64,000 nucleotides of DNA from Silene latifolia (taxonomy: Eukaryota; Streptophyta; Magnoliopsida; Caryophyllales; Caryophyllaceae), in the NCBI RefSeq assembly GCF_048544455.1, contig NC_133537.1:67648134-67712133 (forward strand), read 5' to 3'. The notes under the pieces were generated by a model, which saw only the letters and a list, made by a program, of their open reading frames with translations, had not been told where the DNA came from and ran no database searches. Position 1 is the first letter of the stretch, and the number at the start of each line of letters is the position of its first letter. A program made the translations under genes and the position numbers. Below, in pieces: positions 47,681 to 58,451 of this stretch.

Positions 47681-48690
47681 GACCCCAATAAGCATTAGTC
47701 GGATTTCCATATTGTTTGCTTAAGCATGAAGCCGGCTAAAGTTACTGATGAACAACTTACATTGAGAGCCTTTCCATTTTCTCTTAAGGATTCTGCACGA
47801 GATTGGCTGTATTACTTGCCGCCTGCAAGTATTGATACATGGGTGAAGATGAAAAAGGCGTTCTTAGAAAAATACTTTCCTGCATCCCGAGCCTCTTAAC
47901 TGAAGAAGGAAATTAGTAATACCGAGCAGAAGGATTGTGAGACTATGTATGAGTACTTGGAACACTTCAAGAAGTTATGTGCTACATGTCCATACCATGG
48001 ATACACCGCTCAAGACCTTGTCATGTACTTTTGCGGAGGTCTTTGCATGGAAGATGCCGTACTGTGTCTGCAGCATGTGGTAGAAATATTGTGAACAAAA
48101 GTCCACCTGAGGCTTGGACAATCATTGGTGACTTGGCTGAGAGCTCCCGAGATTTTGCTAGAAAATACACAAAGCATGGAGTAAATTAGGTGGCTTCTTC
48201 TTCATCTTCTTCCCAACTTGAAGAGAAAGTTGATACTTTGACAAATCTTTTCAAGGATATGATGTCAGGGCAAAGGATGGCAATAGTTTGTGGAATATGT
48301 TCCGATGGACATCCTAGTGAGCATTGTCCACTCATGCAAGAAGGTTCTCAAGAAGAGGTGAATGGAGTGTGGGAGAGCATACCTCAAAAGAAGTAGGATC
48401 CCTACTCTATCACCTTCAATCCCGGGTGGAAAGCGCATCCAAATTTTCGGTGGCGTAATTCTCAAAACACCCAACAGTTTGGACAAGGTGGCCAATCCGG
48501 TCAACCTAAGACCCAGTTCATACCTCGACCACCAGTTCAAAATCTGTCTCCTAATCAACCTCCTCCTAGTGGTCAAATGTCGACTAAAGACATGATTCGT
48601 GCTCTGGTTACTAGTCAAGCTACTCTCCAAGCAACAGTGATTCAAAATCAAAAAGAGAACAAGGCTAGTATTCAAAATATTGAGACTTAG
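47681..48690 (+). pseudogene. Element B gag, central and C-terminal part
   Basis: Continues gag after element C: DPNKH, MKPAKVTDEQLTLRAFPFSL, KDSARDWLYYLPPASIDTW and KAFLEKYFPASRAS, the Athila gag core, then a TAA at about 47897-47899. Further stops follow. A CCHC-like stretch CGICSDGHPSEHC (near 48292-48330) and QNQKENKASIQNIE are readable. It is a decayed gag split by an insertion. Confidence 0.82.
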
Positions 48691-48878
48691 CTGGGGAAAA
48701 TGGCGACCACTATTAATAGGTTGGAGGCTAGAGATTCTAATGCACTACCGTCTCAAACGGTGGTGAATCCAAAGAATGTGAGTGCAGTCTCTTTGAGAAA
48801 TGGGAGACAACTAGTGGAGGCTAAGAAAGTGAAAAGAAAAACAAGGAACCGGTAATTCATGAGGTAGAGGAAGAGATA

Positions 48879-49861
48879 GTGATCAAGGAAGGTGAAGAAG
48901 CTTCTATTGTTAAGGAGAAAGAGCAAATCCCCTCTTTTATACCGGTGGTGGAACTGGAGGTACCCTTTCCTGATGCACTTAAGAGGACTCACCACTTTGA
49001 GCACGACAAGGACATTTATGAGGTATTTCAAAAATGTGAGGTAAACATCCCCCTTCTTAATCTTTTGAAAAGTATTCCTAAATATGCAAAATTCTTAAAG
49101 GAATTGTGTACTATTAAAAGGAATAATAAATTGAAAGGGGTGAAGAAAGTGAAGGTTAGTGAACATGTGTCTGCTATTTTTCAAAGAAAATTGCCTCCTA
49201 AATGTAGTGATCCAGGCATGTTCACTATTCCTTGCACCATTGGAAACACTAAGATTCAAAAGGTCCTTTGTATGATACTATTGTTGTTATCCAATTAGCT
49301 GATAGATCGAATGTCTACCCGAAAGGAATTATTGAGGATGTGCTTGTTTTGGTTGATAATCTTATCTTTCCTGCTGATTTTTATGTGCTAGACATGGAAC
49401 ATGATAAACATGCAGCTCCTATTTTGTTAGGTAGGTCATTCTTAAAAACTGCTAACACTAAAATTGATGTATCTAGTGGGTCTATGACTATGGAGTCTAA
49501 TGGTCAGATTATGCAGTTTAACATCTATGATGCTATGAAATATCATGCTGATTATAACTCTGTGAATTTTGTTGATGTTGTTGTTGATCCATTAGCTCAA
49601 GATTTCTTTAATCTTAATGTTGATGATGAGTTGCAGGTGGCTTTGGAGAATAGTGTAGATGGTCAAGAGGTAGAATATGCTTTTTCTACTAACTTGCAGG
49701 AAGTTGTGGCCGACCTACTTAAGTTGGAGGAGCTTCCTTTGAATTTCAATAATAAATTGCCACTAACTATTCCTTCAGAGAAATTGTTGCCATCTGTTTT
49801 GCAGGCACCTGTGGTAGAACTTAAGGCTCTACCTGCATTTGAAGTATATTTTTCTTGGTGA
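48879..49861 (+). pseudogene. Element B protease with active site deleted
   Basis: The first frame (48879-49298) has PFPDALKRTHHFEHDKDIYE, VNIPLLNLLKSIPKYAKFLK, DPGMFTIPCTIG and KIQKVLC. The next frame (49268-49861) resumes at VIQLADRSNVYPKGIIEDV, PADFYVLDM and APILLGRSFLKTANTKIDV. The segment between, which in Athila holds the D-L-G-A-S active site (as in element D at about 40560), is missing; about 60-70 bases appear deleted near 49272-49290. The protease is therefore inactive regardless of frame. Confidence 0.85.
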
Positions 49862-51608
49862 GAGAGAAACATTTCCTGTTATCATCTCTAGTAAGCTCAC
49901 CGAGGAACAAGAAGCAAGGTTGAAAGATGTACTTTTGGAGAACAAATTAGCTATTGGTTGGACTATTGCCGACATCAAAGGCATTAGTCCAAGTACTTGT
50001 ATGCACCGGATTCTGCTAGGGGATGATGCTAAACCGGTAAGGCAACCACAACGTCGATTGAATCCTCCTATGATGGAGGTAGTGAAGAAAGAGGTTCTCA
50101 AATTTCTTCAAGTAGGTATGATCTATCCTATTTTTGACAGTAAATGGGTGAGTCCTACCCAAGTAGCCCCTAAGAAGTCTGGGGTGACCGTAGTTGAGAA
50201 CAAAGATGGTGAGCTTGTACCCACTAGGATCCAAAATGGGTGGAGAGTTTGTATAGATTATCGTAGGTTGAATGCGGTGACTAGAAAAGACCACTTCCCT
50301 CTTCCCTTTATTGACCAAATGCTTGAAAGACTAGCGGGTAAGGCTTATTATTGCATTTTAGATGGGTATTCGGGGTATTTTCAAGTAGCTATTGCCCCTG
50401 AGGATCAAGAGAAAACCACATTTACTTGTCCTTTTGGCACATTTGCGTATCGACGCATGCCTTTTGGACTTTGTAATGCACCTGCTACTTTTCAGCGATG
50501 TATGGTTAGTATATTCTCTGAGTATGTTGAACTTTTCATTGAGGTATTTATGGATGATTTTACAGTGCATGGTGATTCTTTTGATAGTTGTTTACACCAT
50601 TTATCTCTTGTTCTTAAGCATTGTATTGACACTAACCTTGTTTTAAATTCTGAGAAGTGTCACTTTATGGTGGAACAAGGTATAGTACTTGGACATGTTG
50701 TGTCTTCAAAAGGTATTGAGGTAGACAAAGCTAAGATTGATACTATTTCGTCTCTACCTTATCCTACTAATGTTCACAAAGTTCGATCTTTTCTTGGTCA
50801 TGCAGGTTTCTACCACAGGTTCATTAAAGATTTCTCTAAGATCGCTTCACCCTTATGCAAAATGTTGTAAAAGGAGACAGATTTCATCTTCGACAAGGCT
50901 TGTAAGGAGGCTTTTGATGAGTTGAAAGGTAGGCTTACCTTCGCTCCAATTATTCAAGCGCCGGATTGGTCTCTTCCCTTTGAGATCATGTGTGACGTGA
51001 GTGATTATGCTTTGGGAGCGGTGTTGGGTCAAAAGAATGGGAGGGCTTCCCATGTTATTCATTATGCATCCATGACCCTAAATGAAGCACAACGGAATTA
51101 CACCATGATTGAAAAGGAGCTTCTAGCAATTATTTTTGCTTTGGAGAAATTCCGGTCCTATTTACTTGGTACTAAAGTGGTGGTATTTTCAAATCATGCA
51201 GCGCTGCGCCATTTGATGGCAAAGAAAGAATCTAAGCCAAGGTTGATAAGATGGATTTTATCGCTTAGTGAATTTGATTTGGAGGTGAAAGATAAGAAGG
51301 GAGCAGAAAATGTTGTAGCGGACCATTTGAGTCGGTTGGTGGATGTTGATGCGAATCCACATAAGAAAAATCCGGTTAAAGGAGTGTTTCCTGATAAAAG
51401 CTTGTTCGCTATTCGTTCCGTAGAGCCATGGTATGCCAATCTTGTAAATTTTCTGTGCTCTTTTAAATTTCCACAAGGCTTTTCCAAATCTCAAAAGGAC
51501 AAACTTCGTAGTGATGCGAAGTATTATGTGTGGGATGAGCCTTATTTGTGGAAGCATTGTTCCGACCAAATCATAAGGATCGGAGGTGTATACCGGAGAA
51601 TGAGATGA
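49839..51608 (+). pseudogene. Element B reverse transcriptase and RNase H
   Basis: One continuous frame interrupted by a TAA at 50868-50870 (LCKML-stop-KETDF; the family has Glu, a GAA-to-TAA change). RT motifs: NGWRVCIDYRRLNAVT, DGYSGYFQVAIA, MPFGLCNAPATFQRCM, EVFMDDFTVHGDSF with the catalytic Asp pair, GHVVSSKGIEVD and RSFLGHAGFYHRFIKDFSKI. RNase H (from 50922): [32 protein letters not shown] and [10 protein letters not shown], where the usual catalytic Asp of the DH motif is Asn. It ends at a frameshift near 51590. RT would be near complete apart from the stop; RNase H looks dead. Confidence 0.92.
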
Positions 51609-52657
51609 TCTCAATCCTTACATTTTGTCATTCACATGCTTGTGGTGGTCATTTTGGTGCAAGAAGAACGGCGAGAAAGGTGCTAGATTGTGGATTTTAT
51701 TGGCCTACTTTATTTAGAGATGCTCATGGATTTTGTCAAGCTTTTGACAATTGCCAAAGAGTGGGCAATATTTCCCGAAAGAATGAGATACCGCAAAGCT
51801 ACATGCTTAGTTGTGAGATTTTTGATGTTTGGGGGATCGATTTCATGGGTTATTTTCCAAGTTCATATAGAAATCTTTACATATTGTTGGCGGTAGATTA
51901 TGTGTCTAAGTGGGTGGAGGCTATCCCCACTAAGATCGATGATTCCAAGGTGGTGGCGGATTTTATCAAGGCTAACATATTTGCTCGATTTGGAATTCCA
52001 AAGGCCTTGATAAGTGACCGTGGAACTCATTTTGTTAACAAGACAATTGGTGCTCTACTCAAAAAGTATTGTGTTACTCGTAAAGTTTCCACGGCATATC
52101 ATCTGCAAACCAATAGACAAGTTGAAGTGTCCAATAGAGAAGTTAAATCTATCCTTGAGAAGACAGTGAATCCTAATCGGAAGGATTGGAGCTTGAGATT
52201 AGATGATGCATTATGGGCTAATTATCCAACGGCCAATAAAACCCCAATTGGTATGTCACCTTATCGACTTATGTTTGGAAAAGTGTGTCATTTACCTGTA
52301 GAATTAGAGCATACAGCATATTGGGCGATAAAAAGATTTAATATGAGCTTGGATGACGCGGGGTTGCATCTGAAGTTGCAATTGCAAGAGTTGGAAAAAC
52401 TCCGACTTGAATCATATGAGAATGCAACTACTTACAAGGAAAGAACGAAGGCTTGGCATGACAAGATGATCTTGAGACGGGACTTTAAAGTTGGTCAAAA
52501 AGTCCTTTTATTCCAATCCCGCTTTCGTCTATTTCTAGGTAAGTTGAAATCCCGTTGGATCGGTCCACTTATAATTTCTAATGTTTATCCTCATGGTGCA
52601 GTTGAGGTACGTGATCCAACGACGGATAAAGTGTTGAAAGTTAATGAAAAAGACTGA
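51548..52657 (+). pseudogene. Element B integrase
   Basis: 369 codons in a new frame after a frameshift near 51590. Zinc domain [19 protein letters not shown] with [10 protein letters not shown] (the first Cys of the usual C-x2-C is changed). Core: [11 protein letters not shown] (first Asp), [11 protein letters not shown] (second Asp) and [20 protein letters not shown] (Glu; the usual PYHPQTNGQ is altered). C-terminal GPY-type part: [20 protein letters not shown]. No chromodomain, as expected for Athila. The frame is open to 52657, then the family C-terminus continues one frame over. Confidence 0.9.
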
Positions 52658-52848
52658 AGCCCTATCATGTTACTTCTGAGTTGGAGGTGGTAGAGTCATT
52701 GGATCTCTACGACCCGATTTATGAAGATTAATCTCCACATTAAGTCGAGCAAACGACTATAAACAAAACGCTAACGGGAGGCAACCCGAATTTTGTATTT
52801 TCTATTTTGTAATTTGTTGGATTTAAGGTTCCTAATTAGTATTAAGTG

Positions 52849-52889
<41 letters not shown>

Positions 52890-53458
52890 AAGAGGGCTGA
52901 AATGCCCAGGCCCAGCTGCAACCCACAGGCCCGCGCGACTGCCCGACTGAGAAACAGGTATGTCGCCTTATTTTTTCTTCCTCTTTTCCTAAAAATTTCA
53001 GATTTTCATCTCCTTCAAAACACAAATTCTCCATAAATCCTCCATTGTTACACCTTCAAACTCTCCTCTAGTTTGTCCCTAATCAAAATACACCACTTTT
53101 TCCCCATTATTTCACACAAATTACACCTAGAACACTCCCAAATTGTCCTTGCCTCATAAAAAACGTGAACCCTAGAAATTGGGGTTTTCCAATTTCGAAA
53201 ATTTCACAGCAATTAGGGCGAGTTTTGGTTCGTTTTTTTTTTCATATTGGAGTGTTCGGGGTTTGTCTCAAGACCGTCTCAACAAAGTTTGGAGCCTTTC
53301 TTCAAGGTTTGGTCTTAATTTTCACTCTTTCTTTTCTTTGAGTTAACATGAATTAATCTAGTTTACTCTTTAGAAAGGGTGTATATTGTTGAGTTGCTCT
53401 TACTATTATTATCTTGAATTGTTGTGGGAATCGGAAAATTGGAGAATTGAGCTGTTAA
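52658..53458 (+). other. Element B region downstream of integrase
   Basis: Non-coding. It includes the Athila-typical word AACGGGAGGCAACCCG (near 52775), a run of 35 A (52849-52883) and a low-complexity T-rich stretch. The env-like ORF of some Athila elements is not found. Confidence 0.6.
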
Positions 53459-53955
53459 CAGGGGCGGATTTAGGGGGCCCGGGTGGGCACGTGCCCACCA
53501 TGATATTTCAGATATTTATATGTTTAAGCATCCACGATATTCATATATTCATTGTAGCAGAGTTGGTAGATGTAATATCTCCTCAATTGCGGATCCCAGG
53601 TTCGATTCATACTGCAGGCGCACCGCGCATATACTGATTTTTGTTATCATTTTAATTTTGGGCCTGGCGCATATACTAACTTACATACAATTAATCAAAA
53701 ATCAGTTTTCAGTAGGGCTCGAACACTAGATCTAATGATAATATGTCTCATATCTCAACCACTAGACCAATGGTTCTTATTGTTCATAGTAGAATTAAGA
53801 ACGTCTAATATATCATAAATATTAAATTCCTTAAATACATTATAATTTTTTAAAATTAAAAGTATTAAAGAGAAAAAAATCTGTTGTACAACTAACATTA
53901 TTTAGTAAAGAAAAATTCATTGAAAGCTTGATATTTTTTTTCATTATTGATTACT
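53459..53955. other. Possible hAT-type fragment between B internal region and 3' LTR
   Basis: Begins CAGGGGCGGATTTAGGGGG, a terminus seen in plant hAT-type elements. Then come GGGTGGGCACGTGCCCACC (palindromic), AT-rich DNA and CTCAACCACTAGACCAATGG. No matching right terminus or target duplication was found. It replaces the first ~207 bp of B's 3' LTR. Confidence 0.3.
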
Positions 53956-53959
53956 TTGT

Positions 53960-54550
53960 AAGAGAAGATGTGCAAATAAGGCCCGGTACGAGTTGATAAA
54001 ACAGACCCAAATCTCCGTGAAGCAAGAGGGAAGCAAGTAGCAAGGAAATAAAAGAAGCTGCGTTTTTGGCGAAATTCCACCCGACTCGCGCGCGGTTCGC
54101 AGATGGTCGCCCGCGCCCCAATTAGGCCAAAGACGACTTTTGTGCTTTGTTTTCCTAAACCTTATTTTATTATTATTCTTAGACTTTTTATTTGTATTAC
54201 TATCTTTATTAGGTTAAGTACTTAGCTTTTGGGGTATTGCTTTATATTATTCATTCAAGTATCGGTTTTTGAAAACTATCAAGAAAAAAACCCTATTGTT
54301 ATTCATCAAGACTATGTGTAACTAATCCTTCATCTTGGATTCAAGCAATTGAAGTACTCAATATCCGATTGTGAGTTTGAATGTTTTAGTTCTTAATCTT
54401 GATTATTGTGAATTGCTTAGCTCTTAATTATATGAATGTTGGTTGATAATTGCTAGGTGTACAACTTGTAATCGATTTCTTCATTCTAATGTTAGTATTA
54501 ATTGAATAGGATTTATTGATTAACTTTACATTGATAACAACTGGGAATTA
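53960..54550 (+). repeat. Element B 3' LTR, truncated on both sides
   Basis: Matches 29422-30015 of the 5' LTR. It lacks about 207 bp at its 5' end and about 592 bp at its 3' end, yet stops exactly at the GAATA target duplication of the element. Confidence 0.88.
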
Positions 54551-54555
54551 GAATA

Positions 54556-55046
54556 TCCTTATCTGCTATCCTCAACTGATGATAATCCAACCTCAAATCG
54601 ATCTTAGAAAACACCCCTGCGCCACTCAGCTGGTCAAAAAGATCATCAATCCTTGGCAAAGGATACATGTTCTTCACCGTGACATGATTCAGCTCCCTAT
54701 AGTTGATGCATAGCCTCATGCTCCCGTCTTTCTTTTTCATAAACAACACTTGTGCTCCCCACAGTGACACACTACGCCGAATATACCCTTTGTCTAACAG
54801 GTCATTCAGCTGTTTCTTCAACTCTTCCAACTCTTTAGGCCCCATACGGTACGGTGCTTTAGATATAGGTCCCGTCCCCGGTTTAAGCTTAACACTGAAG
54901 TCGATATCTCTCTTAGGTGGTATTCCCAGTATCTCATTTAGAAAAATATCACTAGACTCCCCAACCACAGGTATATCAGACGCTGACGGCTCCTCCAAGC
55001 GCATATCCCTCACTTCGCAAAGAATCAAGGGACACTTCTTAAACAT
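54556..55046 (-). pseudogene. Element A reverse transcriptase, first half
   Basis: Minus-strand frame with [80 protein letters not shown] and QLRIADKDI, then the element B junction. Continuation is [10 protein letters not shown] at 29209. The fingers/palm N-terminal motifs are intact, with Leu for the usual Ser-Gly in the RLDYHQL segment. Confidence 0.92.
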
Positions 55047-55318
55047 GACTTTAAAGTCATTACTGCGATAAACTTACACTTTGGTCTCACTACGAACCCC
55101 CTATATGATACCCTGACTCCCTTAGGCCCCTTTAGAGATACTCTCTTTTGTCTGCAATCTATTCTAGCATCATACTTGCCCAACCAGTCCATCCCGACGA
55201 TGACCTCAAACCCATCCATAGGAAACTCTAATAAGTTGATCGGTAAGTCTACCTCCCCCACCATCATCGGTAAGTCGGCTTGGCTGCCGAATTCTGCGTC
55301 ACACTGTTGTTCGGACAT
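55025..55318 (-). pseudogene. Element A protease, C-terminal part only
   Basis: 97 codons: VDLPINLLEFPMDGFEVIVG then MDWLGKYDARIDC and KRVSLKGPKG, the second half of the gypsy retropepsin. The preceding D-S-G-A-S/T-H active-site segment is not found between here and gag (55319-55416), so it was deleted or has decayed. It overlaps the RT frame by 22 bases in another frame. Confidence 0.82.
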
Positions 55319-55416
55319 TGATAGGATCCTCTATTATTGCGGTTGTAGCCGACATTATTGTTATTTTGCCCTCCACGATTACCCCACGACCCAGATGGCC
55401 TGTTGCTAACAAAGCT

Positions 55417-56398
55417 TTAGCTCAGAGCCTGAGAAAAGTTCCCCTGATAAGTTCCCAGAAAGCCTTCTCCTCCTCTAGCACTGGTGCACTCATGCCTCTT
55501 ATGACCCACTCCGCCACAGTTGAAGTAGGTAAGGTTGGAGTTGCCACTAGTACTTTGACCACCTCCTCTTCCCCAAGCCTGAGATCCCCCTGCATATCCA
55601 GACCCTCCAGAAAAATCCCTAGACTGACCGTGATTACCCCTCTTGTGGCCCGACTGGTTGCCACTTTCACTCTCCGCCTTTCTCTTCTCAGCATTCCTTT
55701 CCTTAGCCTCCTTGGCCAAGTTCACTAACCTCTCAGCATGCCCAGCTCGTGCATATACCTCTTTCAGATGGAGTACCCCAGCTGGTAGTCTATCCAAGAT
55801 CTTTGGTGCCAACCCCTTTTCAAAGCGAAGAGCTAAACCCCGTAGACCCAACTGCATATCCTCTGTGTAGCGTGACAACTCTAGGAACCGGTGATAGTAC
55901 TCCATGATGGTCATATCATCAGCCATGGTGAAAGAATCAAACTCAGCTCTCAGCCTGTGACGGATGTGCTCCGGCACAAAATGCTCCCTCATAGCGCTCT
56001 TGAAGCCTGCCCACGGTATAGCATCATATCCCTGGTCTTTGTAGTATGCTCTAGCATCCTCTTTCACATTCTGCCACCAAACCCCAGCCTCACCCCTTAG
56101 GTAAAATGCAACCTGTTCTACCGCCATCTCTGCCGGACACTTCACGACCTCTCAAAGACTCTCCATCTCGCGGTGCCAATTATCGAGCAACTTTGGCTCA
56201 CCGGTGCCCTCATAAGCAGAGGGGTGGAAGCAATAAATGGTGGTGCTTAGTTAGGATGCGTCCACCGGTTTCTCGCCGCCCTTACCCACATTCTTGAGTG
56301 CCTCCATGAGCGCATCTTCCTGCTCAATCATACGGGAAATCTCATCCACCGTCATCTCGGTAGCTTGAATGTAAACTGCTGGCCTCTTTGGCGGCATT
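55417..56398 (-). pseudogene. Element A gag
   Basis: Probable start at the ATG at 56396-56398 (MPPKRPAVYIQATEM). Two stops (near 56252 and 56152) interrupt it before the main frame 55417-56145. The gag domain: EQVAFYLRGEAGVWWQNVKE, REHFVPEHIRHRLRAEF, MTIMEYYHRFLELSRY and LRFEKGLAP. A Gly/Ser-rich basic region follows, then a knuckle YFNCGGVGHKRHEC, in which the first Cys of CCHC is Tyr. It would package element RNA. Confidence 0.88.
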
Positions 56399-57135
56399 TT
56401 GAGCTGATATAACCAAGGAAACGTAAGCACATAGCCTACGGCTCAAAATAAACAAAACCTTCCGCCAACGAAGTACTCGTCCGAATACTGTGAAACACTC
56501 GGTCGAGTAAGGACTACTCGATCGAGTAATGAGACTACTCGGCCGAGTATTCTACTCCAGTAGCCAACTTCAAAAACACATAAAACATACTCGGTCGAGT
56601 ATGCCTCACTCGGTCGAGTACCCCTCTTACTCGGCCGAGTGATCACAACCAGTAGCTACTGCCTCGTACACACAAACGAACATTCAGTCGAGTGCTTGGT
56701 TACTCGGCCGATTATCCCTTACTCGTTCGATTACCCGCCATGCTTGGCCGAGTCATGCCGAAAACGAGCTATCTAACTACGGGAAACATACTTAAACATG
56801 TAATACGATACTCCCAACACTTTACTACCCTTCCAAAGTCAAATAATAAATCATACATCATGTTCAACTACTACCATGTTCTTGATACGCAATTCACTTT
56901 CTCATTTCATCAAACAACTTCACAAAAATCACAGCTACGAGTACAACACACATTACTTCGAACATACAACGATTCCCAAGATAACCCCATGTTGGCCGGC
57001 TCAAAATTGTAAGGGCCTCAATGCGACCTCGGGACGTCTCCCAAGTCTTTGCGGTAGGTCCAAACAACTCCTAACCGGGTTCATTTTATTTAGACTCCCT
57101 GTGTTCATTGGGTTCATTGGTTTTAGGTTCCAGAA
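56399..57135 (-). other. Element A leader with palindrome array
   Basis: Non-coding leader between PBS and gag. 56470-56760 holds about ten copies of ACTCGGYCGAGT or close variants at 19-22 bp spacing. The part next to the PBS (57060-57135) is homologous to element C's leader. Confidence 0.8.
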
Positions 57136-57152
57136 TCGTCGCTCTGATATCA
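57136..57152 (-). other. Element A primer-binding site
   Basis: The minus strand reads TGATATCAGAGCGACG, the initiator-Met PBS with one change from TGGTATCAGAGCG seen in element C. Confidence 0.75.
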
Positions 57153-57155
57153 CTT

Positions 57156-58446
57156 TGTAACACCCCCACATACCAAGGTGCCTTATCAAGGACCATCCTA
57201 GCATGAGAAGTTGTTACCATCTCGGTTGCCCGAGGCTAGTATATCAAAAGTAACCATTCCAAAACATTTATTAAAGTATAAAATTAAACGTTTACATTGT
57301 CTCAAAACAAAACCAAAATAAATGTATATGAATCTCAATACAACTGAAACCAAAACAGCTAAACTCGTAACAGCGGAAGCTAGACTCGAACTGACGACAT
57401 CCCATCTCGTCCCCGTAGCTAAAGACAACCATCACCTGTCACAATCTGCTCACCATCCCCGAATGATCACCACAGATTTACAAAACAACAACGGGGTCAG
57501 TTCATTGCATAATTAAGATAAGCAAAATATAACAATTTCGATGACAACTATTCCCCATTCTCAATCATGTCACATAACTGATTACACACTTAAGTGTGTA
57601 GTCCTGCCAGATTACTGCCGCAACAGATTATCCACACCGCCAGTGGGGGACCGCAGTCTTGCCCACCTAAGCCCCGCTCATCGCAACGAGCAATAACCCA
57701 TGTTCCTTAATGTGCACATCCCCTCTTGTGGCGGGTTCCACAAGGAGAAAATCAAGGGCGTAAAGCCACTCCCACAAGTGACTCCACTCAGTCGAGGACG
57801 CACCTCACAATCATAGCCAATCCACCATAACTCCATTACTCCCGAATACAATCAACAACAATACTTATCATATCAATTAAATCACAACATCACATCTTAA
57901 ATCAATTATGCAATCAACTGAGTAGGGAAACCCTACCTTAGCACAGATCCGATTACGAGTCAACAAAGGCAGCTAGAATTGCTCTTCTACAAATTCTCCA
58001 CCTAACAACAATCACAATAATCCAATCACAACATGCAAAACATCCCTTTTTCCAATTTCCATTACTAGGGTAAAACCCTAAAAAACAAAACTGGCAAAAG
58101 TATAAGACTAGTGACTTACCGACGCAATTGACGCAATAGAGAAAAGAACAAGGACTCTCGAACAATCAACGATCTTGGGAGAGATTAGAGATGATTAGAG
58201 TACGTAGAAATGTTTTAGGTTTTTGTAAAAATGAAAAGCGAAACTGTTAATCGTAATTTATAACTTTAATCATCTTTAATCAAACCGCGGAAATAATTCC
58301 CGTCAGACCGGATAGTCGGTCGAGTATTGAGAATACACGGCCGAGTATTCCTGGACAGTAGCCTGACCAGAAACACACGATGCATTACTCGGCCGAGTAA
58401 GCCATATTCGGCCGAGTAATAGGACTTAGAAAAACGTGGTATTACA
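57156..58446 (-). repeat. Element A 5' LTR
   Basis: 1291 bp, partner of 25132-26462, ending GTGGTATTACA before the target duplication GTGTC. It has two palindrome pairs (58317/58338 and 58390/58409), two palindromes fewer than the 3' LTR. Confidence 0.95.
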
Positions 58447-58451
58447 GTGTC

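Larger units (their letters stand above)
29215..54550 (+). mobile_element. Element B: Athila-type Ty3-gypsy retrotransposon, split by element C
   Basis: Plus-strand element inside A's reverse transcriptase, flanked by GAATA (29210-29214 and 54551-54555). 5' LTR 29215-30607, PBS 30613-30630, gag N-terminus 30668-31006, then element C, gag remainder 47681-48690, protease 48879-49861, RT-RNase H 49839-51608, integrase 51548-52657, an A-tract, and a truncated 3' LTR (53960-54550). About 8.7 kb without C. The PBS and the RT wording (FMDDFTVHGDSF) mark the Athila lineage. Coding is broken at several points. Confidence 0.9.
25132..58446 (-). mobile_element. Element A: Tekay-type chromovirus (Ty3-gypsy), split by element B
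   Basis: 5' LTR 57156-58446 and 3' LTR 25132-26462, flanked by the 5-bp target duplication GTGTC (25127-25131, 58447-58451). Internal order on the minus strand: gag, protease remnant, RT (first part 54556-55046), then element B, RT second part with RNase H (28155-29209), integrase and a C-terminal chromodomain. Without the insert the element is about 8 kb. The TGTAACACC LTR terminus, initiator-Met-type PBS and chromodomain fit the Tekay/Del lineage. Stops, frameshifts and the missing protease active site show it is inactive. Confidence 0.92.

Noticed and set aside
48265..48675. 136-codon antisense ORF within element B
   Set aside because: Antisense of decayed gag; composition only.
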